A DNA stretch of 64,000 nucleotides, taken from the NCBI RefSeq assembly GCF_003390845.1, contig NZ_QMEK01000001.1, forward strand, positions 1 to 64,000, read 5' to 3'. A program made the position numbers and the translations under genes. The notes below the pieces were generated by a model that ran no database searches, was not told where the DNA came from, and worked only from the letters and a program-made list of their open reading frames with translations. Positions 63,828 to 64,000 of the stretch are shown piece by piece; position 1 is the stretch's first letter, and the number at the start of each line of letters is the position of its first letter. Source of the DNA: Tropicimonas sp. IMCC34043. Lineage in GTDB: Bacteria > Pseudomonadota > Alphaproteobacteria > Rhodobacterales > Rhodobacteraceae.

Positions 63828-64000
63828 GTTGCAAATCCGGGGGGCAATGGGGTTTCGGGCGAATGAATGCCGATGACTTTGAAGAGCGAACCCATTTCCT
63901 CGGGGTGGGTCAAGCGGCGATGCGCGGCAACATGGGATGCCAGAGCGGATTCGTCACGGATATGGGCGGCGAGCGCCCGGGCGCGTTCGGTGATGCCAAG
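63824..64000 (-). CDS. C-terminal end of a MidA/NDUFAF7-like SAM methyltransferase (partial)
   Basis: The last 58 codons of a gene that enters from the right edge: LGITERARALAAHIRDESAL, then HRRLTHPEEMGSLFKVIGIH and SPETPLPPGFAT before TGA. This tail, with the LTxPEEMGxLFKV text, matches class I SAM-dependent methyltransferases of the MidA/NDUFAF7 group, which often precede pgeF in this lineage. The catalytic SAM-binding part is outside the window. Confidence 0.75.
   Translation of the reverse strand, partial: LGITERARALAAHIRDESALASHVAAHRRLTHPEEMGSLFKVIGIHSPETPLPPGFAT

Overview
The window reads as chromosomal DNA from a GC-rich alphaproteobacterium of the Rhodobacterales/Rhodobacteraceae type. 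Support for this comes from the divergent ethylmalonyl-CoA mutase and crotonyl-CoA carboxylase/reductase genes, a LuxR/LuxI pair, a TIGR02300 (FYDLN acid domain) protein, an HvrA-like H-NS protein, a RhaSTPQ-type rhamnose ABC importer and a TRAP carboxylate importer. This is inference from gene content; no marker such as 16S rRNA is present.

Layout. 1-2274 (minus): an FGGY sugar kinase between the start of an unidentified gene and an ORF that looks like a former sugar-uptake operon collapsed by deletions. 2275-16483 (plus): an IS3-type transposase scrap, then a 4,339-residue glycine-rich autotransporter and an IalB-family protein. 16532-26235: an AraC-type regulator divergent from a complete rhamnose operon rhaB-rhaA-rhaD-rhaSTPQ-rhaM, closed by a strong hairpin. 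26491-29594: a DEDDh exonuclease, an FMN reductase and the CbpA/CbpM co-chaperone pair. 29704-32102 (minus): exbB-exbD-exbD-tonB. 32478-34991 (plus): a His/Met-rich secreted protein, a Tat-exported multicopper oxidase and a DUF302 protein, probably copper handling.

35067-44269 is the most coherent pathway: a TRAP transporter, a D-apionate oxidoisomerase-like enzyme, a DUF1537 kinase, an MFS transporter, a RuBisCO-like decarboxylase and a FadR-type GntR regulator. I read it as uptake and catabolism of D-apionate or a close relative: oxidoisomerisation to 3-oxo-isoapionate, phosphorylation, then RuBisCO-like decarboxylation to L-erythrulose 1-phosphate. Three related 17-bp dyads (GGYAT-N7-ATACC type) lie upstream of its two start regions and probably bind the GntR protein.

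44321-49732 (minus): a ugpBAEC-type ABC importer and a HmuS-type hemin-degrading protein. 50043-52167: a P-loop kinase-like ATPase, a small islet (HxlR regulator and divergent VOC protein) bounded by two ~48-bp direct repeats, one of them just beyond the 3' end of tRNA-Ala(GGC). 52240-55834: housekeeping and accessory genes (TIGR02300, YgjP-like metalloprotease, GntR, thymidine kinase, DeoD with an unusual Asn at the proton-donor position, H-NS-like protein). 55931-59568: ecm and ccr, divergent. 59800-61449: small ORF, luxR, luxI. 61541-64000: a superfamily 1 helicase, pgeF and the end of a midA-like methyltransferase gene.

Many long open frames opposite real genes, above all opposite the autotransporter, are by-products of high GC and repeats and are not listed as genes. 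All homology calls were made by eye; no searches were run.
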